A stretch of DNA of 64,000 nt from Conexibacter sp. CPCC 206217 (GTDB lineage: Bacteria; Actinomycetota; Thermoleophilia; Solirubrobacterales; Solirubrobacteraceae): the NCBI RefSeq assembly GCF_030646165.1, contig NZ_JAUTDO010000015.1, positions 1 through 64,000 of the forward strand. Reading direction: 5' to 3'. Shown here one piece after another: positions 26,993-35,663 of this stretch. The position numbers and the translations under genes were made by a program. Under the pieces are notes generated by a model. The model saw nothing but the letters and a program-made list of their open reading frames with translations. It was not told where the DNA came from and made no database searches. Every line of letters begins with the position of its first letter. Position 1 is the first letter of the stretch.

Positions 26993-29056
26993 ATGAAGTC
27001 CCCCTCGCTGTGGCGGCGCGCTCGCGCCGCCACGCGCGTCGCCGTTCCGGCGCTGCTGGCCGTGACGGCCTTCGGCACCGTCGGCGCGACCGTCGCCTCG
27101 GCCGACGAGCATGACGCCGAGATCGCGTACATCCGCGGCCTGATCGGTCAGCTCAGACCGTGGGCGCAGCAGCCCGCCTGCAACCTGCCGCAGCGCACTG
27201 CGCTGTGGGAGCACGCCGACCCGGCTGACCAGGGCCAGCCGCGCCCGTTCATCTCCGCGCACCGTGGCGCCGTCACGTTTGCGCCGGAGAACACGCTCGA
27301 CTCCTACGAGGCGGCGCTCGCCTACGGCGTCGACACGATCGAGGTCGACGTGCGCCTGACGAAGGACAGAGTGCTCGTCGGCCTCCACGACGAGACCGTC
27401 GACCGCACGACCGACGGCAGCGGCGCGATCGGGACCTTCACGCTGGCGGAGTTGGAGCGACTCAACGCGGCCGACTACGAGCCGTGGAGAGGTGGGCCGT
27501 TCGACGGCACGCACATCGCGACGTTCGAGCAGATCCTCGCGCTCGCGCGCCAGGCCGGCGCCGGGATCGAGGCCGACATCAAGGGCGGCCCGGACCACGG
27601 CGAGGTCGCGCGCCTGATCGACCAGTACGGCCTGACGAGCACGTCGATCTTCAACAGCGGCGACGTGAAGGTGTTCCAGAACGCCTCCGGGGCGAGATTC
27701 ATCTACAACCGCAATGCCTGGGAGACGCCGGCCTTCCTCAACGAGATCGCCAGAGTCTCGCGCGTGTTCGGCTCGACGCTGGCCGAGTTCACGCCCGAGT
27801 CGATCGTCGCGATCCACGACGGCTGCGGCATCGCGATGCCGCACGCGTACGACCAGGGCCCCGAGCAGGAGGGCCAGCAGTACCTGCTCGCCCGCGCGAT
27901 GGGCGCCGACGGGGTGCAGACCAACCAGCCCGACGTGATCGTCGCCGCGACCGGCAACCCGATTCCGACGCAGCTGAAGGTCAAGCGCTCCGGCGGTGCG
28001 GCGACGAGAGTCTGCCTCGTCAACCGCAGAAACGGGATGGGCTTCTACGCCAAGCAGGTCGTCTTCACGGCCGCCGACGGCAGCGCGGTCGGCGCTGGCA
28101 CGACGGTCCAGCACGGCTGCGTGACGCTGGCGTCGGTCGACGCCGCGCGCCAGGACTGGAGCGGCGTGGAGGCGCGCTTCGCGGGTGACGACGCGGTCTC
28201 CGCGACGCGCACGCGGATCGGTACCGACGAGCCGGTGCTCGACGCCGCCGTCGCGCCGTTCGGCGAGCAGGGCCTCGGCACGCTCAGCGCGCCGCAGTCG
28301 GTCGTCGTCGCCAACCACGGCGGCCGCGCGCTGGAGATCTCGCGCGTGCGCGTGACGGGCGCCGACGGCGCCGTCTCCGAGAGCGCCTTCGCGCTCGCCG
28401 GCGACACCTGCACGGACGAGTTCGTGCCGGCCGGCGGCAGCTGCACGGTCTCGGTCCGCTTCGCGCCGCAGACGCTCGGCGCGGCCGCCGGCCGCCTCGT
28501 GCTCGACACCGACACGGGCGACGGCACGCACGTCTTCGCGCTCAGCGGCACGGGCGTCGCGCTGCCCGTCGGCGAGCCGGGTCCGGCCGGACCGGCCGGC
28601 GAGCGCGGCACCGTGGGTCCCGTCGGACCGGCCGGCGAGACCGGCGAGCAGGGTCCGCAGGGCGATCCCGGCGCGATCCCGTCGGTGAAGCTGATCTGCT
28701 CCTTCGCGAACGCCAGAACGGGCGTCACGTGCAAGCTGAGCGTCTCGCTGGAGGACGACGGCGACGAGGACGCCAGAGCGAGAGGGGCGAGAGCGAGAAA
28801 CGCCAGAGCGAGACGCGCAAGAGCCGCCAAGCGCATCCGCATCGTCGGCAGCGCGCGTCTGCTCGGCCAGAGAGGCCGCGGAAGCGTCGCGAACCGCACG
28901 GGCCGCGGCGCGGTGAAGCTGTCGCTGCGCTCCAAGCACACGCTGCCCAAGCGTCAGCGCGTGCGCGTCAACGTCAGAGTCGGCGCGCAGCGCGCGACGT
29001 TCGTCGTGCTGCCGGGCCAGAAGCCGCAGCGCACGTCGCTGCTGCCGCTGGGCTGA
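26993..29056 (+). CDS. Secreted glycerophosphodiester phosphodiesterase with collagen-like segment
   Basis: A 687-aa exported protein. The signal peptide is about residues 1-38 (VTAFGTVGATVASADEH). The GDPD domain follows: SAHRGAVTFAPENTLDSYE (HRG..ENT), EVDVRLTKDRVLVGLHDETVDRTTDG, and an internal EADIKGGP. It would release glycerol-3-phosphate from phosphodiesters outside the cell. About residues 400-545 form a beta-sandwich region ending in an ASH/Hydin-like FALSGTGV. A short collagen-like G-x-y run (GPAGPAGERGTVGPVGPAGE) follows. Then comes a very basic Arg/Ala/Lys tail of about 130 residues rich in AGA codons. ATG 26993 has a GGAGG Shine-Dalgarno. There is no sortase motif. Confidence 0.85.
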   Translation: MKSPSLWRRARAATRVAVPALLAVTAFGTVGATVASADEHDAEIAYIRGLIGQLRPWAQQPACNLPQRTALWEHADPADQGQPRPFISAHRGAVTFAPENTLDSYEAALAYGVDTIEVDVRLTKDRVLVGLHDETVDRTTDGSGAIGTFTLAELERLNAADYEPWRGGPFDGTHIATFEQILALARQAGAGIEADIKGGPDHGEVARLIDQYGLTSTSIFNSGDVKVFQNASGARFIYNRNAWETPAFLNEIARVSRVFGSTLAEFTPESIVAIHDGCGIAMPHAYDQGPEQEGQQYLLARAMGADGVQTNQPDVIVAATGNPIPTQLKVKRSGGAATRVCLVNRRNGMGFYAKQVVFTAADGSAVGAGTTVQHGCVTLASVDAARQDWSGVEARFAGDDAVSATRTRIGTDEPVLDAAVAPFGEQGLGTLSAPQSVVVANHGGRALEISRVRVTGADGAVSESAFALAGDTCTDEFVPAGGSCTVSVRFAPQTLGAAAGRLVLDTDTGDGTHVFALSGTGVALPVGEPGPAGPAGERGTVGPVGPAGETGEQGPQGDPGAIPSVKLICSFANARTGVTCKLSVSLEDDGDEDARARGARARNARARRARAAKRIRIVGSARLLGQRGRGSVANRTGRGAVKLSLRSKHTLPKRQRVRVNVRVGAQRATFVVLPGQKPQRTSLLPLG

Positions 29057-29122
29057 GCGGGGGCCGACGTGGGCCGGCGGCGCGTGGCATGACGCGCCGC
29101 CGGTCCGGGCTCGACGGTTTGC

Positions 29123-29148
29123 GGCGCGCGCTCCTCGGGGCGCGCGCC
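29123..29148. terminator. Bidirectional terminator between GDPD and cupin genes
   Basis: GGCGCGCGC (29123-29131) and GCGCGCGCC (29140-29148) form a 9-bp stem between two convergent genes. Confidence 0.6.
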
Positions 29149-29154
29149 GCCTGT

Positions 29155-29646
29155 CTACGGTCTGACCGCAATCGCCGGCGGCGCGCCGTTGCGGAACAGC
29201 GTCGAGAGCAGGATCTCGATCTCGGCTCTGCCCTGGTTCGCGGCGTGGTGGATCGTGCCGGGCGGCTCGACCATCCACTCGCCGGTCTGCACGCGCGTAC
29301 GCTCGCCGGCCTTGACCTTGCGCACGAGTCTGTCGCCGCGATGGACCTCCACGGGACCGCCTCTGACGACCCAGTAGGTCAGCGTGCCGCGGGCGATCGT
29401 CGCGATCTGCGTGCCGGGGTGACGGTGCAGCGCCAGTTCGGCGCCGGGGTCGACCGTCACGCGCGAGAGCGCGAGCGTGCGACCGGGCGCCCCGGCTGGG
29501 TTCTCGTCCTCCGCCAGCACCGTTCGCACGACGGGCTGATCCTCTGCCGCGCCCGCACGCAGCGTGGTGGTCGCGTAGGCGGTGGCGCCGGCGGTCAGCA
29601 CCATCGCGACGACGAGCAGCAGGATGGTGCGCAAACGGACTGACAC
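29155..29646 (-). CDS. Exported cupin-domain protein
   Basis: A 163-aa protein. The GTG start at 29646 is chosen because GAGGAG lies 11 nt upstream; a longer ORF from 29697 lacks this. A signal-anchor helix is at about residues 5-27 (RTILLLVVAMVLTAGATAYA). A single cupin barrel follows: metal-ligand motif 1 LALHRHPGTQIATIARG (H-x-H) and a second strand pair VEPPGTIHHAANQG. It is probably anchored outside the membrane. The ligand is unknown. It converges with the GDPD gene. Confidence 0.78.
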   Translation of the reverse strand: MSVRLRTILLLVVAMVLTAGATAYATTTLRAGAAEDQPVVRTVLAEDENPAGAPGRTLALSRVTVDPGAELALHRHPGTQIATIARGTLTYWVVRGGPVEVHRGDRLVRKVKAGERTRVQTGEWMVEPPGTIHHAANQGRAEIEILLSTLFRNGAPPAIAVRP

Positions 29647-29740
29647 GGTGGGACGCTCTCCTCGGTGGGGTGGTGAAGCGAAGCTTTCTGCCTTCATCGG
29701 CAGATCGGGGCTCGGAGTGGAGCCCGGCCGCCGGGCGCGC

Positions 29741-29746
29741 TACCGT
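29741..29746 (+). promoter_or_regulatory. -10 box (TACCGT) of the Tim44-like gene
   Basis: TACCGT ends 9 nt before the ATG at 29756, supporting that start over longer upstream reading. Confidence 0.45.
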
Positions 29747-29755
29747 CCTCGGACG

Positions 29756-31156
29756 ATGGCATCCGCTCGCTCGCATCCGCTCACGCTCATGCTCCCGCTT
29801 CGCCGCGCCGGCGCAGCCGTCCTGCTCGCGCTCGTCGCGCTGCTGCTGCGCACCTCGTTCGCGCATGCCGCGGCCGGCGGCGGCTCGTCCAGCTTCGGCG
29901 GTGGCGGGGGAGGCGGCGGTGGCGGCGGCTTCGGGGGCGGAGGCGGCTTCGGCGGCGGGACCACCACCGGCGGCGGCAGTCCCGTGCTGCTGCTGGTGAT
30001 CTTCGCGATCGTCGGCATCGTCGTCGTGATCAGCGTCATCAAGGGCGCGATGGCCGTGCGCAAGTACCGCAAGCGGCGTGAGCAGCACGCGCGCAGAGTC
30101 GAGCTGGCGGCGGCCGTCGCCGCCGACGACGACCCGATGTTCGAGCCCGACGCCGTGCGCGCCGCGGCCGAGCAGATGTTCCGCGACGCCCAGACGGCGT
30201 GGGACGAACGCGACTACGCGCGGCTGGAGGAGCTGCTCGTGCCAGAGCTCAACGTCGAGTGGAGACGGCGGTTGCAGGACTTCAAGCGCAAGGGCTGGCA
30301 CAACCGCGTCGAGGTGCTCGAGCTGTCGTCGATCGAGTACCTGGGCCTGACCAACCGCGAGGGCCATCGCGAGGATCGCGTGACGGTGCGGATCTGCGCG
30401 CGGCTCAGAGACTACGTCGTGATGCGCAACGGCCAGATCCTCCAGCGCAACGAGGAGAACGACGACACGACCGACCTGACCGAGTTCTGGACGCTCGCCA
30501 AGCGCCCCGACGGCTCGGGCTGGATCATCGCCTCGATCGAGAGCGACGCGGAGGGCCGGCACGTGCTCGACGCGGAGCTGGTCGCCTCGCCGATGTACGA
30601 CGATCAGCGCATGAGCGACGCCTCGCTGCTGGAGGTCGCCGCGCTCGACAAGCTGCCCGAGGGCGTCTCGACCGCCGAGGTCGCCGACCTCGACTACGCC
30701 GGTGAGGCGCGCAACGCCGCGCTCGACCTCTCGCTCGTGGACGGGCGCTGGGCGCCCGACGTGCTGGAGGCCGCGGTCCGCCGCGCCGTCGCCGCGTGGG
30801 CGGAGGCCGTCGACGGTGCCGACGCCGACCTGCTCGACGTCGCGAGTCCCGCCGCCGCGCAGGCGCTGCTGCACCCGGGCGACACGTCCGGCCGCACGCG
30901 CCTGGTGATCCGCGGGCCGCGCGTGGAGCACCTCGAGATCTCGTCGCTGAACCCGGCGGCCGAGCCGCCGACGATGACCGTCGCGGTGGAGGTCAACGGC
31001 CGTCGCTACATCGAGGATCGCGACACCGCCGCGGTCCTCGCCGGCAGCAAGCAGTCCGCGACGACCGCGATCGAGCGCTGGACGCTCGCGCTGGCCGGGC
31101 CCGACGAGCGCCCGTGGCAGGTCGTCGACGCGGCCGCCGGCAACGTCGCCGCGTAG
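29756..31156 (+). CDS. Tim44-like domain membrane protein
   Basis: A 466-aa protein. The signal peptide is about residues 1-40. An extreme glycine/phenylalanine-rich stretch (GGGGGGFGGGGGFGGG) comes next, then a transmembrane helix at about 80-103 (VLLLVIFAIVGIVVVISVI). A basic linker leads to a Tim44-like domain at about 125-290 (MFRDAQTAWDERDYARLEELLVPELNVEWRRRL). A second related domain occupies about 325-460 and ends near ERWTLALAGPDERPWQVVDAA. Bacterial Tim44-like proteins of this layout (TPM/Tim44 type) have no settled function. A role in lipid or protein handling at the membrane is possible. Confidence 0.8.
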   Translation: MASARSHPLTLMLPLRRAGAAVLLALVALLLRTSFAHAAAGGGSSSFGGGGGGGGGGGFGGGGGFGGGTTTGGGSPVLLLVIFAIVGIVVVISVIKGAMAVRKYRKRREQHARRVELAAAVAADDDPMFEPDAVRAAAEQMFRDAQTAWDERDYARLEELLVPELNVEWRRRLQDFKRKGWHNRVEVLELSSIEYLGLTNREGHREDRVTVRICARLRDYVVMRNGQILQRNEENDDTTDLTEFWTLAKRPDGSGWIIASIESDAEGRHVLDAELVASPMYDDQRMSDASLLEVAALDKLPEGVSTAEVADLDYAGEARNAALDLSLVDGRWAPDVLEAAVRRAVAAWAEAVDGADADLLDVASPAAAQALLHPGDTSGRTRLVIRGPRVEHLEISSLNPAAEPPTMTVAVEVNGRRYIEDRDTAAVLAGSKQSATTAIERWTLALAGPDERPWQVVDAAAGNVAA

Positions 31157-31162
31157 CCGTAT

Positions 31163-31180
31163 TTGTCATCAGCTTGTCAT
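31163..31180. promoter_or_regulatory. Direct TTGTCAT repeats in an AT-rich regulatory stretch
   Basis: TTGTCAT occurs at 31163-31169 and 31174-31180, 11 bp apart, one helical turn, and is followed by TTGACGGACAA. The 31157-31382 gap (226 bp, no gene) is the most AT-rich in the window and includes TATAAATTTAAA at 31320-31331. It probably holds the control region of the first protease. Confidence 0.4.
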
Positions 31181-31368
31181 TTGACGGACAATTGATGGTG
31201 ACCGGCGCGGCTGTCGGCGTCGTTCGTGTGATAACGGCGTGATCAGCCGATTGCGTCGGTTTGCAGGCAAAGGGCGCATTTCTACCCGCTGAAGAGTTCG
31301 TCAAACCTCCTCGTGTCAGTATAAATTTAAAGTCTGATTCACCTTTAACTGGGGCGGATGACTCACCG

Positions 31369-31374
31369 TAAAGT
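31369..31374 (+). promoter_or_regulatory. -10 box (TAAAGT) of protease 1
   Basis: TAAAGT ends 8 nt before the ATG at 31383, leaving no room for a Shine-Dalgarno leader. Confidence 0.45.
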
Positions 31375-31382
31375 GCCGCGCC

Positions 31383-33050
31383 ATGCACATCGGAATCTCA
31401 CGCATCCCAGGGCGCAAGGCAGCGCTTGCCCTGGTCGCGCTCGGAGCGCTGGCGCTGGGCGCGCCGGCAGCGCTCGCGAGCGGCGGCGGCACGCTCACGC
31501 TCGGCCCGCAGAAGGACGTCGGCAAGAAGCCCGCGATCGTCAACGGCACGCCGATCTCGATCACCTCCACGCCTTGGCAGGTGTTCGTCCAGGCTGAGGA
31601 CACGGTCAACAGATTCGTCTACAACTGCGGCGGATCGATCTACGACGCGACGACGATCATCACGGCCGGCCACTGCGTCTACAACGTCAGAACGGGGCTC
31701 CCGTTCACCCCGGTCGACATGACCGTCGTGGCCGGGATCTCGAACACCGATCCAGCGACGCCGAGAGGTGCCGACCAGGATCCGCAGGTCGGCGTGGTCT
31801 CGGGCATCCGGATCCATCCCGGCTACAGCTACACCGCCGAGAACGGCGGCGTCGCCCCAGACGACATCGCGGTCCTGACGCTCGCGACCCCGCTCGATCT
31901 GTCGACTCCGACCGCGAAGGCGATCCCGCTCGCGGCGGCCGGTCCCAACCCGGTCCTGGGCACGTCGGCGAACATCACCGGCTACGGCCTGCAGGCCGCG
32001 GGCGGCACGCCCGACGGGAGACTGTACGGCGTCGGCACGACGATCGGAGACCCGCTCGTCTGCGGCGGCGAGGCGAACGCGGTCGTGCTCTGCATCACCA
32101 GCCAGGTCGGCTCCGCCTGCGAGGGCGACAGCGGCGGACCGCTCACGATCGGCGCGCTGCTGAGCGGCGTGGCCAGCTTCGTCTCGACCAACGGTCCCAC
32201 CGGCGAGTGCGGGGTCGGCTCGGTCAACGGCTACACGAACCTCGCCGCGCCGGAGATCCAGGAGTTCGTGCAGGGCAACAACGCGCCGCCGATCGCCCCG
32301 CGCGGCGGCGGTGACGTGAGCGCAACCGGCGTCTTCCAGGCCGGCAACTCGATGACGTGCTCGGCCGGCACCTGGAGCGGCGCCCCGACCTACGCGTACG
32401 CGTTCGTCGACACGCGCAACGGCCAGGTGCTGCAGGTCGGGCCGAGCCCGACGTACGCGTTCACCGACGGCGACGTCGGCCGCACGGTCGCGTGCGAGGC
32501 GAGCGCCACGAACGCCGGCGGCACCGGCATCACGCGCACGCAGGCTTCGCCCGCGATCGCCGCGCGACCGGCTCCGCCGGCGCCGACGCCGCCTGCGCCC
32601 ACCCCGACGAGACCGACTCCGAGAAGACCGACCCCGAGAGCGCCGGCCGCCAAGCCGTCGCTGAGCGTCGGCGTCACGGCGGCGAGCACGAACGTCGTGC
32701 GCGGTCGCACGGTCGCCTACTCGATCCGCGTCGTCAACCGCGGTCGTGCGGCGGCGAAGGGCGTCGTCGTCTGCGACGCGCCCGGTCGCGGCCTCTCGTT
32801 CGGCACGCTGCCGAGAGGGGCGAAGAAGTCCCGCGGCCGCGCCTGCTGGTCGCTCGGGACCGTCAAGGCCAGAAGCTCGCGCACGCTGCGCGTGACGCTG
32901 CGGGTTGCCGGTTCGACGAAGCCGGGCCTCGTCACCAACGCGGTCTCGCTGCGCTCCAGCAACGGCGGCAACCGCGCCGACACGGTGCGCGTGCGCGTGC
33001 GCGCGGCGCAGCAGAGAGGCACCACCCGTCCGCCGGCGGTGACCGGCTGA
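31383..33050 (+). CDS. Secreted trypsin-like serine protease 1
   Basis: A 555-aa S1-family protease. Signal peptide about 1-32; mature-protease start IVNG at 52-55; catalytic triad His97 (TAGHC), Asp161 (PDDIAVL) and Ser250 (EGDSGGP). Disulfide partners are visible (CGGS/GHC, CGG/LC, ACEGD/ECGV). After the protease domain (to about 297) come an Ig-like module (305-393, GxFxxGxxMTCSAGTWSG type), a Pro/Thr/Arg linker (396-423) and a DUF11-like beta domain (424-545) with a Cys pair. The residues between signal and IVNG (about 33-51) may be a propeptide. It is paralogous to the protease at 33802. The short L,D-transpeptidase gene lies between them. Confidence 0.92.
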   Translation: MHIGISRIPGRKAALALVALGALALGAPAALASGGGTLTLGPQKDVGKKPAIVNGTPISITSTPWQVFVQAEDTVNRFVYNCGGSIYDATTIITAGHCVYNVRTGLPFTPVDMTVVAGISNTDPATPRGADQDPQVGVVSGIRIHPGYSYTAENGGVAPDDIAVLTLATPLDLSTPTAKAIPLAAAGPNPVLGTSANITGYGLQAAGGTPDGRLYGVGTTIGDPLVCGGEANAVVLCITSQVGSACEGDSGGPLTIGALLSGVASFVSTNGPTGECGVGSVNGYTNLAAPEIQEFVQGNNAPPIAPRGGGDVSATGVFQAGNSMTCSAGTWSGAPTYAYAFVDTRNGQVLQVGPSPTYAFTDGDVGRTVACEASATNAGGTGITRTQASPAIAARPAPPAPTPPAPTPTRPTPRRPTPRAPAAKPSLSVGVTAASTNVVRGRTVAYSIRVVNRGRAAAKGVVVCDAPGRGLSFGTLPRGAKKSRGRACWSLGTVKARSSRTLRVTLRVAGSTKPGLVTNAVSLRSSNGGNRADTVRVRVRAAQQRGTTRPPAVTG

Positions 33051-33068
33051 TGGTGTGTCAGGTGACCG

Positions 33069-33776
33069 TTGCCTGACGCGCCACGGGTGCGGATCGCAGG
33101 CATCGCCGCCGCATGTGCGGCGGCGGTGCTGGCGCTCCTTCCAGCCGGGGCGACGGCGGCCACGCCGAACCTCGCGCGGATCCTGTTCGCGACGAAGGCG
33201 ACCGCGGCGCCCGGCGGTGGCAGACTGCTCGCGCGACTGGAGCCGTTCGCACCGCTCGGCCGCGGCGAGGCGCAGTACGCGGTGACGGCGCGGCGCGTCG
33301 TCGGCGGGAGGCTGTTCGTGCGCGTCCTGCTGGCGCGGCGGCCAAACGGGAGCGCCGGTTGGGTTCCCGGCGACGACGTCGCGCTGGAGCACACGAGCTG
33401 GCGCGTCGGCATCGACCTGCGCGCCCGGCGCGTCACCGTGGTCGAGGGAAATCGCGTCGTCAACGTCTTCCCAGCGGTCGTCGGGAGGGACTCGAGCCCG
33501 ACCCCGCGCGGGCAGTTCGCGATCTCGGAGCTGCTGCCGCAGCGGCCCGCGACGGGCTTCTTCGGCGGCTGGGTCTTTCCGCTGACCGCCTTCTCGGACA
33601 CCTACACCGAGTTCCAGGGTGGTCCGGGACGTGTTGCGATCCACGGCCGCGGCGGCGCATCACTGCTCGATCCACTCGGCACGGCTTCTTCACACGGTTG
33701 CATCCGGATCGCGAACACGGACGCGAATTGGCTCGCGAACCACCTCGAGGCGGGTGTGCCCGTGACGATCCGCTGA
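33069..33776 (+). CDS. L,D-transpeptidase (YkuD family), exported
   Basis: A 235-aa protein. A signal peptide occupies about 1-31 (IAAACAAAVLALLPAGATAA). A small N-terminal domain is followed by a YkuD catalytic domain at about 115-235. The signature HGRGG...SSHGCIRIAN carries the active-site Cys and His. These enzymes make 3-3 peptidoglycan cross-links or anchor proteins to the wall. The start is uncertain: TTG 33069 follows a close AGGTGA, and GTG 33087 is an alternative. It lies 18 bp after protease 1, so it may share its transcript. Confidence 0.9.
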   Translation: MPDAPRVRIAGIAAACAAAVLALLPAGATAATPNLARILFATKATAAPGGGRLLARLEPFAPLGRGEAQYAVTARRVVGGRLFVRVLLARRPNGSAGWVPGDDVALEHTSWRVGIDLRARRVTVVEGNRVVNVFPAVVGRDSSPTPRGQFAISELLPQRPATGFFGGWVFPLTAFSDTYTEFQGGPGRVAIHGRGGASLLDPLGTASSHGCIRIANTDANWLANHLEAGVPVTIR

Positions 33777-33788
33777 GCGACGCGCGGT

Positions 33789-33794
33789 TAGTCT
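33789..33794 (+). promoter_or_regulatory. -10 box (TAGTCT) of protease 2
   Basis: TAGTCT ends 7 nt before the ATG at 33802, again predicting a leaderless mRNA. Confidence 0.5.
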
Positions 33795-33801
33795 CCGCTC
33801 C

Positions 33802-35433
33802 ATGCACAGGGAACCGTCACGGACCTCACCTCGCACGCTTGCCGGCGTGCTGATCGCGAGCGTCGCGCTGGCACTGACCGGCGTCGGCGCGTTCGTCACC
33901 TCCAGCGCTGCCGCGGACGTGTCTGCCGCGACCGTCACGCTCGGCCCGGAGACGACGGACCTCGTGAAGAAGCCGGCGATCGTCGGCGGCGCGCCGACGG
34001 CGATCTCGCAGGTGCCGTGGCAGGTGTTCGTGCAGGCGGACGACACGGTCAACAGATTCGTCTACAACTGCGGCGGATCGATCTACGACGCGACGACGAT
34101 CATCACGGCCGGCCACTGCGTCTTCGACCCCAGCACGGCCGCGCAGTTCTCGGCCGCTGACATGACCGTCGTGGCGGGCGTCTCCAACCACGATCCCGCG
34201 ACGCCCAGCGGTCCCGATCAGGATCCCCAGCCGAAGGCCGTCGCCAGCATCCAGGTTCATCCCGGCTACAGCTACACGCTGGTCAATCACGGCGTCGCGC
34301 CCGACGACATCGCGGTGCTGAAGCTGTCCACGGCGCTGACGCTGAACGCGACCGCGCGGCCGATCCCGCTCGTCGCCGCCGGCCTCGGACCCGTCGCGGG
34401 GACCGCCGCCGGCATCAGCGGCTTCGGCCGCCAGGTCGCCGGTGGCACGCCCGACGGCCGGCTCTACGGTGTCACCACGACGATCGGCGACCCGCTCGCC
34501 TGCGGCGGCGATGCGAACGCGGTCGTGCTGTGCGTCGCCAGTCCTGTCGGATCGGCCTGCGAGGGCGACAGCGGCGGGCCGCTGACGGTCGGCGCTTCGC
34601 TGAGCGGTGTCGCCAGCTTCGTGGTGACGACGGGCCCGACGGGCGAGTGCGGGGTCGGCTCGGTCAACGGCTACGCGAACCTCGCCGCTCCCGAGATCCA
34701 GGAGTTCGTGAGCGGCAACCCGACGCCGCCGCAGGCGCCACGCGGCGGTCGCGACGTGACGGCGCAGGGGATCTTCCGCGCCGGCGACGCGATGAGCTGC
34801 TCGGCCGGGACCTGGAGCGGAAGCCCGGTGCTCGGCTTCGCGTTCCTCGACACGCGCACCGGCCAGGTCCTGCAGGCGGGCGCGAGCCCGACGTACGCGT
34901 TCACCGCCGCCGACACCGGCCGCACCGTCGCCTGCCAGGCGAGCGCGACCAACGCGGGCGGGACCGGGATCACGCGCACGCTGCCGTCCCCGCCGATCGC
35001 GCCGGCGCCGGCGCCCGCGGTCCCGGACGCCCCCGCGGCGCCGGCAAGGAGATCGGCGGCGCGGCAGCCGTCGCTGCGGCTCAGCATCGCCGCGTCGAGC
35101 GCGCGCGTCGTCGCGGGTCGCACGGTCGCCTACACGATCCGCGTCGCCAATCGCGGTTCGGCGGCCGCGCACCGCGTCGTCGTCTGCGACGCCCCGGCGC
35201 GCGGACTGTCGTTCGGCAGACTGCCGCGCGGCGTGAGAAAGGCGCGTGGGAGAGCGTGCTGGAGAGTCGGCACCGTCGAAGCAGGCACCACGCGGATGCT
35301 GAGACTGACGCTGCGCGTCGCGCGCACGGTGAAGGCGGGCCTGCTCGCGAACGCCGTCACGCTGCAGTCGACCGACGGCGGCAGACGCTCCGCCGCGGTG
35401 AACGTGAGAGTACGGCGGGGCGGTAGACGGTGA
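33802..35433 (+). CDS. Secreted trypsin-like serine protease 2
   Basis: A 543-aa paralogue of protease 1 with the same architecture: signal peptide about 1-38, IVGG at 60-63, triad His105, Asp169 and Ser257, an Ig-like module, an Ala/Pro linker and a DUF11-like C-terminal domain. The DNA for DTVNRFVYNCGGSIYDATTI (34042-34123) is identical over 82 nt to 31599-31680 in protease 1, including third positions. Elsewhere the two genes diverge clearly. This suggests gene conversion or strong local constraint. A strong terminator follows. Confidence 0.92.
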   Translation: MHREPSRTSPRTLAGVLIASVALALTGVGAFVTSSAAADVSAATVTLGPETTDLVKKPAIVGGAPTAISQVPWQVFVQADDTVNRFVYNCGGSIYDATTIITAGHCVFDPSTAAQFSAADMTVVAGVSNHDPATPSGPDQDPQPKAVASIQVHPGYSYTLVNHGVAPDDIAVLKLSTALTLNATARPIPLVAAGLGPVAGTAAGISGFGRQVAGGTPDGRLYGVTTTIGDPLACGGDANAVVLCVASPVGSACEGDSGGPLTVGASLSGVASFVVTTGPTGECGVGSVNGYANLAAPEIQEFVSGNPTPPQAPRGGRDVTAQGIFRAGDAMSCSAGTWSGSPVLGFAFLDTRTGQVLQAGASPTYAFTAADTGRTVACQASATNAGGTGITRTLPSPPIAPAPAPAVPDAPAAPARRSAARQPSLRLSIAASSARVVAGRTVAYTIRVANRGSAAAHRVVVCDAPARGLSFGRLPRGVRKARGRACWRVGTVEAGTTRMLRLTLRVARTVKAGLLANAVTLQSTDGGRRSAAVNVRVRRGGRR

Positions 35434-35435
35434 AG

Positions 35436-35465
35436 CGCTGCCGGGGCCGCCCAGCCCCGGCAGCG
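35436..35465 (+). terminator. Strong hairpin terminator after protease 2
   Basis: A perfect 12-bp stem CGCTGCCGGGGC / GCCCCGGCAGCG with a 6-nt loop, starting 2 nt after the stop codon and followed by TTCGCT. Confidence 0.8.
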
Positions 35466-35536
35466 TTCGCTCACCACCCCCCGGCGGTTGGAACCCGAGC
35501 TGATCCAGGTCCCCGAGCGCGCGGATTGCCACGCGA

Positions 35537-35556
35537 GAGTTAGGGTAGCCTAACTC
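35537..35556. promoter_or_regulatory. IdeR/DtxR-like iron box
   Basis: GAGTTAGG-GTAG-CCTAACTC is a 20-bp palindrome. Its TTAGGGTAGCCTAAC core (35540-35554) matches the first 15 positions of the published IdeR/DtxR consensus with one mismatch; the remaining four positions do not match. It lies between two convergent genes, so the controlled transcript is unknown. Confidence 0.5.
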
Positions 35557-35596
35557 GCGGTTTGCCGCACTCTCGCATGGTCCCTGACGAGGGGAT

Positions 35597-35633
35597 CGAA
35601 GGATTGCTGCTCCTCTACGGCAGCAATCCTTCG
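35597..35633. terminator. Perfect 14-bp inverted repeat downstream of the sugar dehydrogenase
   Basis: CGAAGGATTGCTGC (35597-35610) and GCAGCAATCCTTCG (35620-35633) with a 9-nt loop. It lies 30 bp past the stop of the minus-strand dehydrogenase gene and is the likely terminator for it. It also lies just downstream of the iron box on the plus strand. No T-run is present on either strand. Confidence 0.65.
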
Positions 35634-35663
35634 GTGGTGGAGATCAGACAGGCGAACACCGGC

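Noticed and set aside
35577..35660. ATG-started frame through the iron-box hairpin
   Set aside because: It continues as antisense to the sugar dehydrogenase; no ribosome-binding site and no recognisable product. Kept only as an alternative in the finding.
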